This document shows, one piece after another, positions 54,655 through 64,000 of a stretch of 64,000 bases of DNA (the stretch's first letter is position 1; every line of letters begins with the position of its first letter). The stretch comes from Pseudomonadota bacterium. Lineage in GTDB: Bacteria; Pseudomonadota; Alphaproteobacteria; Rhizobiales; Hyphomicrobiaceae. A program made the position numbers and the translations under genes. The notes under the pieces were generated by a model that saw only the letters and a list, made by a program, of their open reading frames with translations, did not search any database and was not told the origin of the DNA. The stretch is taken from NCBI GenBank assembly GCA_018242295.1, contig JAFECE010000011.1, positions 496,001 to 560,000 of the forward strand, read 5' to 3'.

Positions 54655-56925
54655 TTATCGACTCCGGCCTCGAAACTTGTTGCCGGGCTTTCGCTGACGA
54701 TTGCGGGTTCCGAGCGCCTTCGAGCCGAAATTGCCCTTTGTCGGTTCGGTAAGCATTTCAAATCGCAAGGCCCCTGCCGACGGAATTGCCTCGAGCAATC
54801 GAACCTCTACCGCATCGCCGAGGCGATAACCGGTTCCGGAGCGTGCGCCGACCAAAGCGTGGGCTGCTTCGACGTGGTGGTAGTAGTCGTTGCCGAGGCT
54901 CCCGATCGGAATGAAGCCGTCGGCTCCGGTATCCTTGAGCTTGACGAAGAGCCCCGATCGCGTGACGCCGGCGATGCGGCCGTGGAATGTCGCGCCGACC
55001 TTATCGGCAAGGTGGGCAGCGATCAGGCGATCGGTTGTTTCGCGCTCTGCGGACATGGCGCGGCGTTCGGTGTCTGAGATCGCTTTCGCGATGGCGGCGA
55101 GGCGCGGGATTTCGTCGTCGCTCAGTCCGTCGGGGCCAAGACTTAGCGCGCGGATCAAGGCGCGATGCACGATCAGATCGGCGTAGCGGCGGATTGGCGA
55201 GGTGAAGTGCGCGTAGCGGACGAGGTTCAATCCGAAATGCCCGATGTTCTTCGGATTATATTCGGCCTGAGATTGGGAACGCAGGATCACCTCGTTGATG
55301 AGGTCGGGAACCGGCAAGTCCTTCGCCTGTTCAAGCACGCGATTGAACGCTTCAGGTTTCAGCGCGCCCGCGTGAGGGACTTTCATGTCGAGCGTTTCGA
55401 GAAAATCCCTCAGTCCCTTCAACTTCTCCGGGCTCGGCGCATCGTGGATGCGATAGACGAGGGGAAGGCGCTTTTCCTCGAGTGTTTCGGCTGCGGCGAC
55501 GTTCGCCTGGATCATGAACTCTTCGATCAGGCGGTGCGCTTCCAGCCGCTGAGGCGTGACCACACGATCGACTTTGCCTTCGGCGTCGAGAAGGATTTTG
55601 CGCTCGGGCAGGTCGAGGTCGAGCGGGCCCCGCTTGTCGCGCGCTCTCGCAACGGCCCTGTAAGCGTCCCACAACGGCTTCAGCGCTCTTTCCATCAGCG
55701 GCTGGCATTTGTCCGAGACGTTGCCGTCGATGGCGGCCTGCGCTTCCTGATAGGAAAGCTTGGCGGCCGATTTCATCATTGCGCGGATGAACGTGTGGCT
55801 GCGCTTTTCGCCGTGCTTGTCGAATACCATGCGGACGGCGAGACAAGGCCGCTCTTCCAATTCGCGCAGCGAGCAGAGATCGTTCGATATTTTTTCCGGT
55901 AGCATCGGCACGACGCGATCCGGAAAATAGACCGAGTTGCCGCGGAGCTGCCCTTCGCGGTCGAGTTTCGAGCCGGGGCGGATGTAGTGTGCGACGTCGG
56001 CGATCGCGACGGTTACGATGAAGCCGCCCGAATTCTTTCCATCGGTGTCGGGAATCGCGTGCACGGCATCGTCATGGTCGCGGGCGTCGATGGGATCGAT
56101 CGTCAGAAGCGGGATGTCGCGAAGATCGGTCCGGCCTTTCATCGATGGGGGTGGCAGCGTTTCACATTCCTGAATGACAGATTCCGGAAAGTCTTCAGGG
56201 ATGCCGTGGGCATGAATTGCGATTAGCGAGATTTTGCGCTGGTCGTCGGGATTGCCGAGACTTTCCACGATCTCGGCGCGCGGTGTCGCGAAGCGTCCGC
56301 GGCGGTTCAATTGAAAGCGGACAAGATCGCCGTCGCTGGCATCGCCAGTGTCGTCGGGAAGGATTTGCCAGCTCTTCAATTCCTTGCGGTCGATCGGTTC
56401 GATGGTGCCGCCGCCGCGTTTCGAGGCGCGATAGATGCCGAGAAGCCTGCGCTTCTCGCGCGGCAGTTTCTTAATCGGGGTTGCTTCGTAATGAGCGCTG
56501 CCGCTGCCACGCGGCAACTTTTCGAGGCGGGCGAGTACGTGATCGCCGATGCCGATCTCGACGTCGCGACCGTGGCCGGCGACAATGCGAACAAGCGGAC
56601 GCTTGCCGTCGTCCGCGTCCCAGTGAAGCGGTTTGGCGATGAGATCGCCGTCGTCGTCGCGGCCGGTGACTTCGAGCGTGGTCGTCGGCGGAAGCTTGCC
56701 CTTCTCGCGGAGGTGCTTCTTATCGCCTGCGAGCGTGCCTTCTTCAGACATTTCGGCGAGCAGGCGTTTCAACGCGATCCGCGCGCCGCCCGTCACGCCG
56801 AAGGCCCGCGCGATCTCGCGTTTCCCTGCCTTGCCCTGAGCAGAGTTCAGATATTCGAGGATCTGCTCTTTGCTCGGAAGTCCGCCGTTTGCAGGAGCGC
56901 GCGTCACGTTCGATTTGCGGGCCAC
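54655..56925 (-). CDS. rnr: Ribonuclease R
   Basis: 756 residues. N-terminal winged helix (SKEQILEYLNSAQGKAGKRE, residues 17-80), cold-shock domains, the RNB catalytic domain with IDPIDARDHDDAVHA (metal-binding aspartates), RVVPMLPEKISNDLCSLREL, HFTSPIRRYADLIVHRALI, and a C-terminal S1 domain (GRIAGVTRSGLFVKLKDTGA). The tail ends in a basic RKPGNKFRGRSR. A processive 3'-5' exoribonuclease. It lies 20 bp downstream of topA and is co-directional with the genes down to rpmG. Confidence 0.97.
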   Translation of the reverse strand: MARKSNVTRAPANGGLPSKEQILEYLNSAQGKAGKREIARAFGVTGGARIALKRLLAEMSEEGTLAGDKKHLREKGKLPPTTTLEVTGRDDDGDLIAKPLHWDADDGKRPLVRIVAGHGRDVEIGIGDHVLARLEKLPRGSGSAHYEATPIKKLPREKRRLLGIYRASKRGGGTIEPIDRKELKSWQILPDDTGDASDGDLVRFQLNRRGRFATPRAEIVESLGNPDDQRKISLIAIHAHGIPEDFPESVIQECETLPPPSMKGRTDLRDIPLLTIDPIDARDHDDAVHAIPDTDGKNSGGFIVTVAIADVAHYIRPGSKLDREGQLRGNSVYFPDRVVPMLPEKISNDLCSLRELEERPCLAVRMVFDKHGEKRSHTFIRAMMKSAAKLSYQEAQAAIDGNVSDKCQPLMERALKPLWDAYRAVARARDKRGPLDLDLPERKILLDAEGKVDRVVTPQRLEAHRLIEEFMIQANVAAAETLEEKRLPLVYRIHDAPSPEKLKGLRDFLETLDMKVPHAGALKPEAFNRVLEQAKDLPVPDLINEVILRSQSQAEYNPKNIGHFGLNLVRYAHFTSPIRRYADLIVHRALIRALSLGPDGLSDDEIPRLAAIAKAISDTERRAMSAERETTDRLIAAHLADKVGATFHGRIAGVTRSGLFVKLKDTGADGFIPIGSLGNDYYHHVEAAHALVGARSGTGYRLGDAVEVRLLEAIPSAGALRFEMLTEPTKGNFGSKALGTRNRQRKPGNKFRGRSR

Positions 56926-56945
56926 CTGGCGCCTCGTTTTTGCCG

Positions 56946-59732
56946 TCAGGCCTTCGCCCTGGCGAGTTTCTTTGCGGGCGCGGCGGCCTTCGCCGGCTTT
57001 TTGGCGGCCGAAGGCTTCGATGCCTTGCGTTCGGCAGGCGCCGCGCTTGCGCTTTTAGCAGGTTTTTCTGCTGCAGCGGTCTTTGCGGTCTTTGCGGCCT
57101 TTGCCGGTTTAGCGGCTTTCGGCTTCACGGAACGCGCGGCCTTCGACTTCTTGCCGCCGCCGTTGGCGATCCGTTCGGCGATGAGAGCCACAGCCTCTTC
57201 CATCGTGAGGGAGGCCGGATCCTTCGCACGCGGGACCGTCGCATTGACCTTGTTGTGGGTGACGTAGGGTCCGTAGCGGCCCTCCAACACCTGCACGACG
57301 CCGCCTTCGCTCGGGTGCTCGCCGAGATCCTTCAGGACCTTCGGTGCGCTCCGCGCGAAGCGGCTCTTGCCGCCGCCGGCGCGCTTTTCGGCAATGAGCG
57401 TGACCGCGCGATTGAGGCCGATGGTGAGGACGTCCTCGACGCTCTCGACATTGACGTAGGTTTTGGTTTCGCCGTTCTCATGGACAATGAACGGTCCGAA
57501 CCGGCCAAGACCGGCGGTGATCACGCCGCCTTCCGTCGGGTGCACGCCGACCTCGCGCGGGAGCGAGAGAAGCTGCATCGCCTTGTCAAAATCGAGCGTC
57601 GCGGCGTCGATGCCTTTCGGGATGCTCGACCGCTTCGGCTTTTCGTCGCCCTGGGCCTCGCCGAGCTGAATGTAGGGACCAAACCGGCCCGTGCGCAGCG
57701 TCACCGCAAGACCATCGTCATTGTAGCCCAGGATCTTGCCGTCGAGCGCGTTCGCGTCGCCGTCGGCGGACTGGGTCAGCTGCCGCGTATAATTGCACTC
57801 CGGATAGTTTCCGCAGCCGATGAAGGCGCCGTATTTTCCGGAGATCTTGAGGCTCAGGCGTCCCGATCCGCACTTGGGGCAAAGGCGGGGATCGCTGCCG
57901 TCTCCCTTGTCAGGGAAGACGTGGGGTCCGAGCATCTCGTTCAGGGCTTCGAGCACGTCACCGACGCGAAGGTCCTTGATCTCGCCGACGGCCGCCATGA
58001 AGTCGCGCCAGAAATCGCGCAGCACCTGTTTATATTCCAGGTCGTTGTTCGAGATCAGGTCGAGCTTTTCTTCCAGATCGGCGGTGAAGTCGTATTCGAC
58101 GTAACGCTTGAAGAAGCTTTCGAGGAACGCGATGACAAGGCGTCCCTTGTCCTCAGGAACAAGGCGCTTCTTCTCGATCCGCACGTAATCGCGGTCGACG
58201 AGAACGGCCATTGTCGATGCATAAGTCGAAGGCCGGCCGATGCCGAGCTCTTCCATCCGCTTCACCAGCGTCGCTTCCGAGAAGCGGGGCGGGGGCTGCG
58301 TGAAATGCTGGTCGGCGCTGATCTCTTTATCTTTCAGATGATCGCCAACGGCGAGCGGCGGAAGACGGCGATTTTCGTCATCGTCGTCGGCCGTATCGTC
58401 CTTGCCCTTTTCGATGGTGCGAACGCGGTCGTCGCGGCCTTCCTCGTAGACCTTGAGGAAGCCGTCGAACATCAAGACAGAGCCGTTCGCCCTGAGGCCG
58501 TAGGTCTTGCCGTCGGCGCCTTTGACTTCGATCTCCGCGGCCGTCTGCTCGATGTCGGCGGGGGCCATCTGGCTCGCGATGGTGCGTTTCCAGATGAGAT
58601 CGTAGAGAGCGGCCTGATCCTTCTCGAGGTGCTTGCGGACCTGATCCGGCTTGCGGCGCGGGTCGGTCGGACGGATGGCTTCGTGCGCCTCTTGGGCGTT
58701 CTTGGCCTTGGTCTTGTACTCGCGAGCGAAGGGCGTGTAGTTGCGGCCGAATTCGGCCGAGATCACGTCGCGGATCTGGGCGACGGCTTCCGGAACGATC
58801 TGGACGCCGTCCGTTCGCATGTACGTGATAAGGCCGACAGTTTCGCCGCCGATGTCGACACCTTCATAGAGGCGCTGGGCGATCTGCATCGTCTGCTTGG
58901 CCGAGAAGCCAAGCTTCCGCGACGCGTCCATCTGCAACGTCGACGTGGTGAACGGCGCGTAGGGATTGCGTTTCGTCGCTTTCTTCTCGATCGATGCGAC
59001 GCGGAAGTCCCGGCCGATCAGAGCTTGCCTGATGGCGGTTGCCGTCGCTTCGTCCTTGATGTCGAGCTTCTTGAGCGTCATTCCGTCGATGGCTACGAGG
59101 CGGGATTTGACGTCCTCGTTCTTGGCGGTCGAAAGCAGCGCCTCGATCGTCCAGTATTCTTCGGTCTTGAAGGCTTCGATCTCGGCTTCGCGGTCGCACA
59201 CGAGACGCAGTGCAACGGACTGGACGCGGCCGGCCGACCGGGAGCCCGGGAGTTTGCGCCAGAGCACCGGCGACAGCGTGAAGCCGACGAGATAGTCGAG
59301 GGCCCGGCGGGCGAGGTAGGCGTCGACCAGCGGTTCATCGATCTGGCGAGGCTCTTTCAGGGCGGCCAGGATCGATTGCTTCGTGATGGCGTTGAAGGCG
59401 ACGCGCTCGATCTCGGTATTCTTATTGAGGGCCTTCTTCTGGCTGAGGATCTGCAGGATATGCCAGGAAATGGCTTCGCCTTCGCGATCAGGGTCGGTCG
59501 CCAGAATCAGCTTATCGGCCTTTTTGACCGCGTCGGCGATCTCACGCATGATTTTCTGGGACTTCGGATCCACTTCCCAGTGCATCTCGAAATCCTGGTC
59601 CGGCTGGACGGAGCCGTCCTTCGCAGGCAAATCGCGCACGTGTCCGTAGGACGCGATGACCTTGTAGCCTGAGCCCAAATATTTGTTGATCGTCTTGGCC
59701 TTAGCGGCGGATTCGACGATGACGACGTTCAT
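56946..59732 (-). CDS. topA: DNA topoisomerase I
   Basis: 928 residues. TOPRIM start MNVVIVESAAKAKTINKYLG, LATDPDREGEAISWHI, the catalytic tyrosine in GLITYMRTDGVQI, and one four-cysteine zinc finger CPKCGSGRLSLKI...GCGNYPECNY near residue 610. Four shorter repeats of the GPYVTHN/GPFIVHENGETK type follow. The last 80 residues are a Lys/Ala/Pro-rich tail (KPAKAAKTAKTAAAEKPAKS), probably DNA-binding. It relaxes negative supercoils and is the first gene of the topA-rnr-...-rpmG block. Confidence 0.97.
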   Translation of the reverse strand: MNVVIVESAAKAKTINKYLGSGYKVIASYGHVRDLPAKDGSVQPDQDFEMHWEVDPKSQKIMREIADAVKKADKLILATDPDREGEAISWHILQILSQKKALNKNTEIERVAFNAITKQSILAALKEPRQIDEPLVDAYLARRALDYLVGFTLSPVLWRKLPGSRSAGRVQSVALRLVCDREAEIEAFKTEEYWTIEALLSTAKNEDVKSRLVAIDGMTLKKLDIKDEATATAIRQALIGRDFRVASIEKKATKRNPYAPFTTSTLQMDASRKLGFSAKQTMQIAQRLYEGVDIGGETVGLITYMRTDGVQIVPEAVAQIRDVISAEFGRNYTPFAREYKTKAKNAQEAHEAIRPTDPRRKPDQVRKHLEKDQAALYDLIWKRTIASQMAPADIEQTAAEIEVKGADGKTYGLRANGSVLMFDGFLKVYEEGRDDRVRTIEKGKDDTADDDDENRRLPPLAVGDHLKDKEISADQHFTQPPPRFSEATLVKRMEELGIGRPSTYASTMAVLVDRDYVRIEKKRLVPEDKGRLVIAFLESFFKRYVEYDFTADLEEKLDLISNNDLEYKQVLRDFWRDFMAAVGEIKDLRVGDVLEALNEMLGPHVFPDKGDGSDPRLCPKCGSGRLSLKISGKYGAFIGCGNYPECNYTRQLTQSADGDANALDGKILGYNDDGLAVTLRTGRFGPYIQLGEAQGDEKPKRSSIPKGIDAATLDFDKAMQLLSLPREVGVHPTEGGVITAGLGRFGPFIVHENGETKTYVNVESVEDVLTIGLNRAVTLIAEKRAGGGKSRFARSAPKVLKDLGEHPSEGGVVQVLEGRYGPYVTHNKVNATVPRAKDPASLTMEEAVALIAERIANGGGKKSKAARSVKPKAAKPAKAAKTAKTAAAEKPAKSASAAPAERKASKPSAAKKPAKAAAPAKKLARAKA

Positions 59733-59903
59733 CTGCGATTTCGCTCCTGGGCCGCGTTCTGCCCTGCGGGTCGACGGGGGACGCGGCCTTCATTCGCCGC
59801 GTCGCGGCGGGGCCGGAACATGGTTGATCGACGCAGCGCTGTCAAATCCCAGGTTGTCACGACCAATGATTGTGCAATTATAATTATTGCCACCATAAGG
59901 GGA

Positions 59904-60143
59904 ATGCTGTACGTTGAAGATATGGAATGGGTGGGGAGTTTCTCAAGGGCGATGGAAGCGTTGCGGCATAGTGGACCTTGCGGCCAATCAGGCCGCGAGA
60001 AGCGGGATCAACTAGAATACCTCGCTGATTTATTAGGCGAATTACAGCGCATGGCTGAGCGCGAAGGATGTCGAAAGTTGTCCCGGATGCTGGCGATTTC
60101 GCACGCCGAGGCGCGCCGCGAGACGGATCGCCACGATATCTAA
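59904..60143 (+). CDS. Small hypothetical protein
   Basis: About 79 residues from ATG 59904 (AAGGGGA immediately upstream) or 73 from ATG 59922. The protein has a helical look (REKRDQLEYLADLLGELQRM then KLSRMLAISHAEARRETDR), with no signal peptide, and could be a small helical regulator. It lies between divergent topA and convergent dprA, whose stop overlaps its 3' end by 4 bases. Unrecognised family. Confidence 0.5.
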   Translation: MLYVEDMEWVGSFSRAMEALRHSGPCGQSGREKRDQLEYLADLLGELQRMAEREGCRKLSRMLAISHAEARRETDRHDI

Positions 60144-61330
60144 ACATCTTTCAGCGCCACGAGACTATAGCCTTGGCGCTCGATTCGGCCGCCGAGATCG
60201 AGTTCTAGGAGGGCAATCTGGACCGCTTGTACGGTTATTCCGCATTGTCGTGCGATGGCGTCGACGGTTACGGGAGCAGGTCCTAGGGCCGATAGGACGA
60301 CTTTCAAGACATCTTCGGCCGGAAGTTCCGGAGGGGGCGCTTTCGCTTCCTCGGGTGCGACGGAAGCTGGCTCGGGTCCGAGAGTATAGTCGTAGCGGCG
60401 CTCATCGAGGCCCAAGATCGGGCGCAGAACCTCGACGACGTCGGCGGCTTCGGTGACAAGCGTGGCGCCCTGTTTAATGAGCCTGTTCGTTCCCTCGGCC
60501 CTGGGGTCCAGCGGGTGACCGGGGATTGCGAAGACTTCACGCCCCAAATCATTGGCATATCTGGCGGTAACGAGCGTGCCTGACCGCGCCGCCGCCTCGA
60601 CGATCACAACGCCATGGACCAATCCGGCAATGATCCGGTTGCGGCGCGGAAAGTCCTTATCGCGAGGCTGCAGCCCGGGAGGCCGTTCGGTGACCAGACA
60701 TCCCTCTGTCCCGATGCGGGATTGCAGCTCAGCGTGCTCGGGCGGATAGATCCAATCGATGCCGCCGGCGAGAACGGCGACGGTGCCGGTTTTCAGCGCC
60801 GTTTCATGGGCGGCTCGATCTATTCCGCGGGCCAATCCGGAAACGATTATGAATCCGGCTTCGGCAAGCTGCGCGGCGAAGAGCTTCGTCACTTGGACGC
60901 CCGCCGCTGAACACTGCCGCGAGCCGACGATGGCGACGGCGGGGACGTTCAGCAGATCCTGATTGCCTTTGACGTAGAGCATCGGCGGCGGGGCATCGAT
61001 GCGCGCGAGAAGGGCGGGATAGTTCGGCTCGATCGTGAAAAGCGACGTGGCGCCCGCACGCCGGGCGGCTTCGAGTTCGCGTTCGGCGTCGGCTTTCGGG
61101 CAGATCTTGATCGGCCGGCCCGAACCGCTGCGGCGGGACAATGCCGGAAGCGCTTCGAGCGCTTTCGTTGCGCCGCCGTAGTGATTGATGAGATCGCGGA
61201 ACGTCACCGGCCCGACATTTTCGGATCTGATCAATCGCAAGCACGCCAGCCGCTCTTCATCGGATAGCTCCGCCGTCGGAAGCGGGGCGGGGCGAAAAAG
61301 CTGCTGCTGCTGCTCAGGTTTTGGAGCCAA
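60140..61330 (-). CDS. dprA: DNA-processing protein DprA
   Basis: About 396 residues from TTG 61328-61330, which has AGGAG at ideal distance; it overlaps the plsY 3' end. Rossmann-like core: [79 protein letters not shown]. An N-terminal SAM-like region (residues 30-80) and a C-terminal DprA winged helix ([20 protein letters not shown]) complete the usual architecture. It loads RecA on incoming single-stranded DNA. No other competence gene except a TfoX_N protein is in the window. Confidence 0.96.
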   Translation of the reverse strand: MAPKPEQQQQLFRPAPLPTAELSDEERLACLRLIRSENVGPVTFRDLINHYGGATKALEALPALSRRSGSGRPIKICPKADAERELEAARRAGATSLFTIEPNYPALLARIDAPPPMLYVKGNQDLLNVPAVAIVGSRQCSAAGVQVTKLFAAQLAEAGFIIVSGLARGIDRAAHETALKTGTVAVLAGGIDWIYPPEHAELQSRIGTEGCLVTERPPGLQPRDKDFPRRNRIIAGLVHGVVIVEAAARSGTLVTARYANDLGREVFAIPGHPLDPRAEGTNRLIKQGATLVTEAADVVEVLRPILGLDERRYDYTLGPEPASVAPEEAKAPPPELPAEDVLKVVLSALGPAPVTVDAIARQCGITVQAVQIALLELDLGGRIERQGYSLVALKDV

Positions 61331-61946
61331 TCCTCGGCTCCTGTCCTGCAATCAGACGCTCGATGTTGGCGCGATGCTTGATGAGAATAACAAGGCTCAT
61401 CAGAGCGACGACGGCTGCGAGATCAGCGTCTCCCAGGATCCATGCGGCGACGGGCGATGCGATCGTCGCGATGATCGCTGCAAGGGACGATATGCGCGTC
61501 GCGGCGGCGACGGTCAGCCAAAGTGCGGCAAAGACGAGGGCGCACTGCCAGGCGAGCGCAGCCAAGACGCCGAGGTATGTGGCGACGCCTTTTCCGCCTC
61601 TGAATCCAAGCCAAACGGGGAAGATATGCCCGATGAAAGCGGCGAGACCTGCGAGCATGGCGGGTGTTTCGCCGAGGTAATATCTGGCGACGAGCACTGC
61701 GACGGCACCTTTGGCGGCATCGAGAAGGAGCGTGGCCGCGGCGAGGCCCTTGTTGCCCGTGCGTAGCACATTGGTCGCGCCGATATTACCCGAGCCGATT
61801 TGGCGAATGTCGCCGAGCCCGGCCGCACGCGTGAGCAGCAAGCCGAATGGGATCGAACCCAGGAGATAACCGATCACGAGCGCTGCCGCGTTTGCAGCCG
61901 CGAAGCTGCCATCCGTCAGCACTGCCAAAGGTAGCGAAGAGTTCAT
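61314..61946 (-). CDS. plsY: Glycerol-3-phosphate acyltransferase PlsY
   Basis: 210 residues from ATG 61944-61946; the longer frame to 62144 runs into the pyrC-like gene. Five membrane helices with the PlsY loops [20 protein letters not shown], and [20 protein letters not shown], containing the acyl-phosphate and glycerol-3-phosphate motifs. It transfers an acyl group from acyl phosphate to glycerol-3-phosphate, the first step of phospholipid synthesis. Gene order pyrB-pyrC-plsY-dprA is conserved in Rhizobiales. Confidence 0.96.
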   Translation of the reverse strand: MNSSLPLAVLTDGSFAAANAAALVIGYLLGSIPFGLLLTRAAGLGDIRQIGSGNIGATNVLRTGNKGLAAATLLLDAAKGAVAVLVARYYLGETPAMLAGLAAFIGHIFPVWLGFRGGKGVATYLGVLAALAWQCALVFAALWLTVAAATRISSLAAIIATIASPVAAWILGDADLAAVVALMSLVILIKHRANIERLIAGQEPRIGSKT

Positions 61947-61980
61947 ATCCGAATTCTTTTTCGCGGTGGAAAGGATCGGC

Positions 61981-63312
61981 CTAGGTGCGCTCGACGCCAG
62001 CGTATTCGTAGACCGTCTGTCCGGCAACCATCGTCCGCAGTACGCGGCCCTGCATCTTGGCTTCGTCGAAGGGCGTATTCTTCGAGCGGGAACGAAGGAG
62101 GTCCTTGTTGACGACCCAAGGCTCGCCCGGATCGAACAACACAAGGTCGGCGATCGCGCCTTTGACCAGCCTCCCCGAGTGAAGGCCCAATAGACGTGCG
62201 GGATTGATGGTCAGGGCTCTCAACATCGCGGTGAGCGTTATGTCACCGGAATGGACGAGGCGGAGCGCTGCCGAAAGCAGCGTTTCGAGGCCGACTGCGC
62301 CGTCGGCCGCCTCGGCGAACGGCCGCCGCTTGGTATCGGCGTCCTGCGGATCATGGCTCGATACGATGATATCGATGTCGCCATTAGCAACTGCCTGCAC
62401 CATCGCGACGCGATCTTCTTCTTTCCGCAATGGCGGACGCATTTTGAAGAAGGTGCGGTATGGCCCGATGTCGTTTTCGTTGAGCGTCAGGTGGTTGATC
62501 GAGACACCGCAGCTGACGGGCAGCTTTTTTGCCTTGGCGTTTTTGACGACGTCGAGGCTTTCCTGACAGCTGATCGTCGCGGCGTGGTAGCGGCCGCCTG
62601 TCATTTCGACGAGGCGGACGTCCCGTTCCAGCATGATCGTCTCGGCAATCTTGGAGATGCCGGGCAGCCCCAGGCGGGAGGCGACCTCGCCGGAGTTCAT
62701 CGAGCCGCTGGAGAGGTAAGGGTCCTCGGTATGATGGACGACGAGGGCGTTGAAGTCCTTGGCGTAGCTCAGGACATTGCGCATGACGCGCGTGTTGACG
62801 ACGCTCGATTTGCCGTTCGAAAAGCCAATTGCTCCGGCGCGCTTCAGAAGACCGATCTCGGTCATTTCCTCGCCCTGCAGGCCCTTCGTCATCGCGGCCA
62901 TGGTTTGGACGTGCACCAGGGCGTTGTCGCGGGCGCGGCGCTGGATGAAGTCGACGAGTGCGACCTGATCGATCACCGGATTGGTGTCCGGCATGACGAC
63001 GATGGTCGTGACGCCGCCGGCGGCGGCCGCATGGCTTGCCGTCTTGAGCGTTTCGCGATGCTCGTAGCCCGGTTCACCCGTGAAGACCTGCGCGTCGATC
63101 AGACCCGGCGCCAGCACATTGCCTTTGCAGTCGATGACATTCGCCCCTTCCGGAGCGTTGCGACGGAGATGCGCGCCGAGATCGGCGATCATACCATCCT
63201 TGACCAGAAGGCCACCCGGTTCATCGCGGTTCGATGCAGGGTCGACGATGCGCGCATTGATGAAGACGGTCGCGGTGCCGACGCTCTTCGGCTTTTCGAT
63301 CGGCTTTCTCAT
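61981..63312 (-). CDS. pyrC: Dihydroorotase-like protein, metal ligands lost
   Basis: 443 residues of the amidohydrolase fold, class I dihydroorotase length: residues 17-60 beta-sandwich, then [15 protein letters not shown] and [20 protein letters not shown]. Where active enzymes have D-x-H-x-H this protein has D73-A-Q-V-F, and where they have TDHAPH it has SSHDPQ. Two metal histidines, the catalytic aspartate and a further ligand are therefore missing. Such PyrC-like proteins (PyrX/PyrC') act as structural partners of aspartate carbamoyltransferase. Its ATG overlaps the pyrB TGA (ATGA), as expected for coupled subunits. Usually annotated as dihydroorotase, but activity is doubtful. Confidence 0.9.
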   Translation of the reverse strand: MRKPIEKPKSVGTATVFINARIVDPASNRDEPGGLLVKDGMIADLGAHLRRNAPEGANVIDCKGNVLAPGLIDAQVFTGEPGYEHRETLKTASHAAAAGGVTTIVVMPDTNPVIDQVALVDFIQRRARDNALVHVQTMAAMTKGLQGEEMTEIGLLKRAGAIGFSNGKSSVVNTRVMRNVLSYAKDFNALVVHHTEDPYLSSGSMNSGEVASRLGLPGISKIAETIMLERDVRLVEMTGGRYHAATISCQESLDVVKNAKAKKLPVSCGVSINHLTLNENDIGPYRTFFKMRPPLRKEEDRVAMVQAVANGDIDIIVSSHDPQDADTKRRPFAEAADGAVGLETLLSAALRLVHSGDITLTAMLRALTINPARLLGLHSGRLVKGAIADLVLFDPGEPWVVNKDLLRSRSKNTPFDEAKMQGRVLRTMVAGQTVYEYAGVERT

Positions 63313-64000
63313 CGGGCGTCCTCCGCAAAGCCCGGGAGGTGCGCCGATAACGCTTCTAGAACTGCCATTCTGACGGCAACGCCCATTTCAACCTGTTCGC
63401 GGATGACGCTTTTGGAATGATCGGCGACGGTCGAGGCAATTTCGACGCCACGGTTCATCGGACCTGGATGCATGACGAGAGCGTCGGGCTTGGCGCGCGC
63501 CAGCTTCTCGTGATCGAGCCCGAAGAAGTGGAAGAACTCGCGGGTCGATGGCACATACGAGGCGTCCATGCGTTCGCGCTGGAGGCGAAGCATCATCACG
63601 ATATCGGCGTTTTCGATGCCCTTCCACATGTCGGTGAAGACCTCGCAACCGAGGCGTTCCGGCGACGAGGGCAGCAAGGTCGTCGGAGCAATGAGGCGGA
63701 CGCGTGCGCCGAGGGCGTTCAAAACATTGATGTTGGATCGCGCGACGCGGGAATGGAGAATGTCGCCGCAGATCGCGACTGTCAGACCGGCAATCCGGCC
63801 TTTCGCCCGGCGGATGGTCAGCGCGTCGAGAAGGGCCTGCGTCGGGTGCTGGTGGGCGCCGTCTCCGGCATTGATGACAGAGCAATCGACTTTTTGCGAG
63901 AGGAGCTCGACGGCGCCGGCCGCATGATGGCGGACGACGATGATGTCGGGGCGCATGGCGTTGAGCGTCACCGCCGTATCGATCAGCGTCTCGCCCTTCG
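63309..64000 (-). CDS. pyrB: Aspartate carbamoyltransferase catalytic subunit, 5' end missing
   Basis: About 230 C-terminal residues; the start lies beyond 64000. Visible blocks: [39 protein letters not shown] (carbamoyl-phosphate and aspartate region), [11 protein letters not shown], and the C-terminal [12 protein letters not shown]. ATCase makes carbamoyl-aspartate, the first committed step of pyrimidine synthesis. The TGA at 63309-63311 overlaps the ATG of the PyrC-like gene. Confidence 0.96.
   Translation of the reverse strand, partial: KGETLIDTAVTLNAMRPDIIVVRHHAAGAVELLSQKVDCSVINAGDGAHQHPTQALLDALTIRRAKGRIAGLTVAICGDILHSRVARSNINVLNALGARVRLIAPTTLLPSSPERLGCEVFTDMWKGIENADIVMMLRLQRERMDASYVPSTREFFHFFGLDHEKLARAKPDALVMHPGPMNRGVEIASTVADHSKSVIREQVEMGVAVRMAVLEALSAHLPGFAEDAR

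Overview
The window is a stretch of high-GC alphaproteobacterial chromosome. Gene content and order point to the Hyphomicrobiales (Rhizobiales), probably a Hyphomicrobium-like organism. Indicators are divK-pleD, the rpmG/NUDIX/DUF983/rnr/topA/dprA/plsY/pyrC-like/pyrB block, EipB, DUF3572, Usg, a bactofilin and a complete alphaproteobacterial suf operon carrying an Irr-type operator. The genus is inferred from synteny and family membership, not from any search. I saw no rRNA, tRNA, CRISPR array or intact insertion sequence.

Left part (1-13.6 kb): accessory and mostly poorly characterised. It starts with the tail of a DUF1285 gene. An isolated, visibly AT-richer P-loop ATPase follows, then about 1 kb without convincing genes that holds several kinds of palindromic intergenic repeat. 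Next come secreted or lipoprotein-like proteins, a LuxR-type regulator with a nearby 24-bp dyad, a PsiF-family protein, an ArsC-like protein, a DUF930 protein, an HWE/HisKA_2 histidine kinase with a DUF4118 sensor, Usg, MarC, a GNAT enzyme and a bactofilin.

Middle (13.8-31.8 kb): Bcp peroxidase, a giant AsmA/DUF3971 envelope protein, TyrS, AnmK, an alpha/beta hydrolase with an extremely charged tail, and the suf operon. In the suf operon an IscR/Rrf2 regulator with all four predicted Fe-S ligands is fused in frame to a NifS/IscS-type cysteine desulfurase with its PLP lysine and catalytic cysteine. Downstream, on the same strand, are sufB, a small two-helix membrane protein, sufC, sufD, sufS, a DUF59 (SufT-type) gene and a sufA-type carrier gene. 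A sigma70-like promoter with an almost perfect Irr box (TTTAGAA-N3-TTCGAAA) directly downstream of its -10 lies ahead of the fusion. A TfoX-family gene and a convergent DEAD-box helicase close the block. This is the most interesting part of the window.

Right part (32.4-64 kb): mostly housekeeping. It holds a fatty acid desaturase, parE, panC, bifunctional putA, a cupin, a SPOR-tailed D,D-carboxypeptidase, clpS-clpA, a HIT protein, a DUF482 acyltransferase-like protein, ridA plus a GDPD gene, eipB, DUF3572, the divK-pleD cell-cycle pair, and rpmG/NUDIX/DUF983/rnr/topA read leftward. dprA, plsY, a dihydroorotase-like gene lacking the catalytic HxH pair, and the 3' portion of pyrB complete the window. 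The loss of metal ligands in the PyrC-like protein and its ATGA overlap with pyrB suggest a structural partner of aspartate carbamoyltransferase. Several starts were moved inside the longest frames where a ribosome-binding site or family alignment favoured it, including GTG and TTG starts.
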